The notes beneath the pieces were generated by a model. It was not told the origin of the DNA. It searched no databases and saw nothing but the letters and a program-made list of their open reading frames with translations. Shown in pieces: positions 63,134-64,000 of a DNA stretch of 64,000 bases (its first letter is position 1; every line of letters starts with the position of its first letter). The DNA comes from Klebsiella planticola ATCC 33531 (GTDB lineage: Bacteria > Pseudomonadota > Gammaproteobacteria > Enterobacterales > Enterobacteriaceae), in assembly GCF_000735435.1 (NCBI RefSeq), contig NZ_JMPP01000001.1, positions 1-64,000 of the forward strand, written 5' to 3'. Position numbers and translations under genes: made by a program.

Positions 63134-64000
63134 TTGGCAAAGACAACGATTTTCCGCCTGATTTTCACCACTCTGATGATATTCAGTTCGCTGCTATTCA
63201 GGCCGCTGCACGCGGAAGAATTCTCCGCCAGCTTTAAGGGCACCGATATTCAGGAATTTATTAATACCGTCAGCAAGAACCTGAATAAAACGGTCATCAT
63301 TGATCCCAGCGTACGCGGCACCATTACCGTCCGTAGTTACGATATGCTCAACGAAGAGCAATATTATCAGTTTTTCCTCAGCGTACTGGATGTCTATGGT
63401 TTTGCCGTTATCAATATGAATAACGGCGTGCTTAAAGTGGTACGTTCGAAAGATGCCAAAACCGCCGCGGTCCCGGTCGCCAGCGATGCCGCCCCCGGTG
63501 AAGGGGATGAAGTCGTGACCCGCGTGGTTCCGCTGACCAACGTGGCTGCCCGCGATCTGGCACCGCTGCTGCGCCAGCTCAACGATAACGCCGGCGCGGG
63601 CAGCGTGGTGCACTACGAACCCTCTAACGTCCTGCTGATGACCGGACGCGCCGCGGTGATCAAACGCCTGCTGACCATTGTCGAACGCGTCGATAACGCG
63701 GGCGATCGCAGCGTAGTGACGGTCCCGCTATCCTGGGCCTCCGCCGCCGACGTAGTCAAACTGGTCACCGAGCTAAACAAAGACACCAGTAAATCCGCGC
63801 TTCCCGGTTCGATGGTGGCGAACGTAGTCGCTGACGAGCGCACCAATTCGGTACTGGTGAGCGGCGAGCCGAATTCGCGGCAGCGCATCATCACCATGAT
63901 TAAACAGCTCGACCGCCAGCAGGCGGTCCAGGGCAATACCAAAGTCATCTACCTCAAGTACGCCAAAGCCGCCGATCTGGTGGAAGTGTTAACCGGCATC
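63134..64000 (+). CDS. pulD: Type II secretion outer-membrane secretin PulD (partial, 3' end beyond window)
   Basis: PulD multimerises into the outer-membrane channel through which PulA leaves the cell. Translation must start at TTG 63134, because the pulC TAA stop is the preceding codon in the same frame. This start gives a 27-residue signal peptide ending LHA|EEF, the length I recall for K. oxytoca PulD, and GAGGG lies upstream. The visible 289 codons cover N0 (EEFSASFKGTDIQEFINTVSKNLNKT), N1 (VVTRVVPLTNVAARDLAPLLRQ), N2 (VTVPLSWASAADVVKLVTEL) and the beginning of N3 (VIYLKYAKAADLVEVLTGI). Confidence 0.95.
   Translation, partial: MAKTTIFRLIFTTLMIFSSLLFRPLHAEEFSASFKGTDIQEFINTVSKNLNKTVIIDPSVRGTITVRSYDMLNEEQYYQFFLSVLDVYGFAVINMNNGVLKVVRSKDAKTAAVPVASDAAPGEGDEVVTRVVPLTNVAARDLAPLLRQLNDNAGAGSVVHYEPSNVLLMTGRAAVIKRLLTIVERVDNAGDRSVVTVPLSWASAADVVKLVTELNKDTSKSALPGSMVANVVADERTNSVLVSGEPNSRQRIITMIKQLDRQQAVQGNTKVIYLKYAKAADLVEVLTGI

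Overview
The window is a chromosomal segment of a Klebsiella/Raoultella-type enterobacterium. Genes from gmhB to mrcB follow the order of the Escherichia coli K-12 rrnH-to-mrcB region almost gene for gene, with proteins near E. coli length. After mrcB the E. coli order breaks (hrpB is not seen). The pullulanase and type II secretion (pul) locus that typifies Klebsiella begins instead: pulS, pulB, pulA, pulC and the start of pulD. I cannot assign the species from sequence alone. E. coli comparisons come from remembered family knowledge, not from a search.

Layout. 1-160: P1 and the -35 box of P2 of a ribosomal RNA operon that reads leftward out of the window. 161-8400: gmhB, the MetJ-controlled metNIQ methionine importer, rcsF-trmO, proS, nlpE, arfB and yaeQ. 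8500-13015: yaeP-rof, tilS, a small VOC protein and ldcC. 13128-32837, all on the minus strand: rpsB-tsf, pyrH, frr, dxr, uppS, cdsA, rseP, bamA, skp, lpxD, fabZ, lpxA, lpxB, rnhB, dnaE and accA. This block links translation, undecaprenyl and phospholipid precursor synthesis, outer-membrane protein assembly, lipid A synthesis, replication and fatty acid initiation. 33161-38035 (plus): map, glnD, dapD, yaeH. 38126-42552 (minus): cdaR, degP with a very clear sigma-E promoter, dgt. 42637-44894 (plus): mtn-btuF, yadS. Then erpA and clcA (minus) and hemL (plus). 48330-57037 (minus): the ferrichrome operon fhuACDB behind a Fur box, and mrcB (PBP1B).

57038-57648 is an AT-rich non-coding border between the core genome and the pul locus. 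PulS is the pilotin of the PulD secretin. PulA is a surface lipoprotein that debranches alpha-glucans. PulC links the inner-membrane machinery to PulD. pulA and pulC diverge from a 289-bp region with MalT-like boxes. The window ends inside pulD.

Start codons were revised in many genes. The least usual are GTG for nlpE, yaeP, ldcC, btuF and pulB, and TTG for pulD, which follows the pulC stop codon directly and in frame. I found no insertion sequence, prophage, CRISPR array, tRNA gene or clearly new system. The less ordinary signals are a 42-43 bp tandem duplication over the nlpE 3' end, overlapping inverted repeats before pulS, a terminator-like hairpin between pulA and pulB, a G7 run in the pulA/pulC control region, a glutamine-rich PBP1B tail and a FhuA that lacks one loop disulfide.
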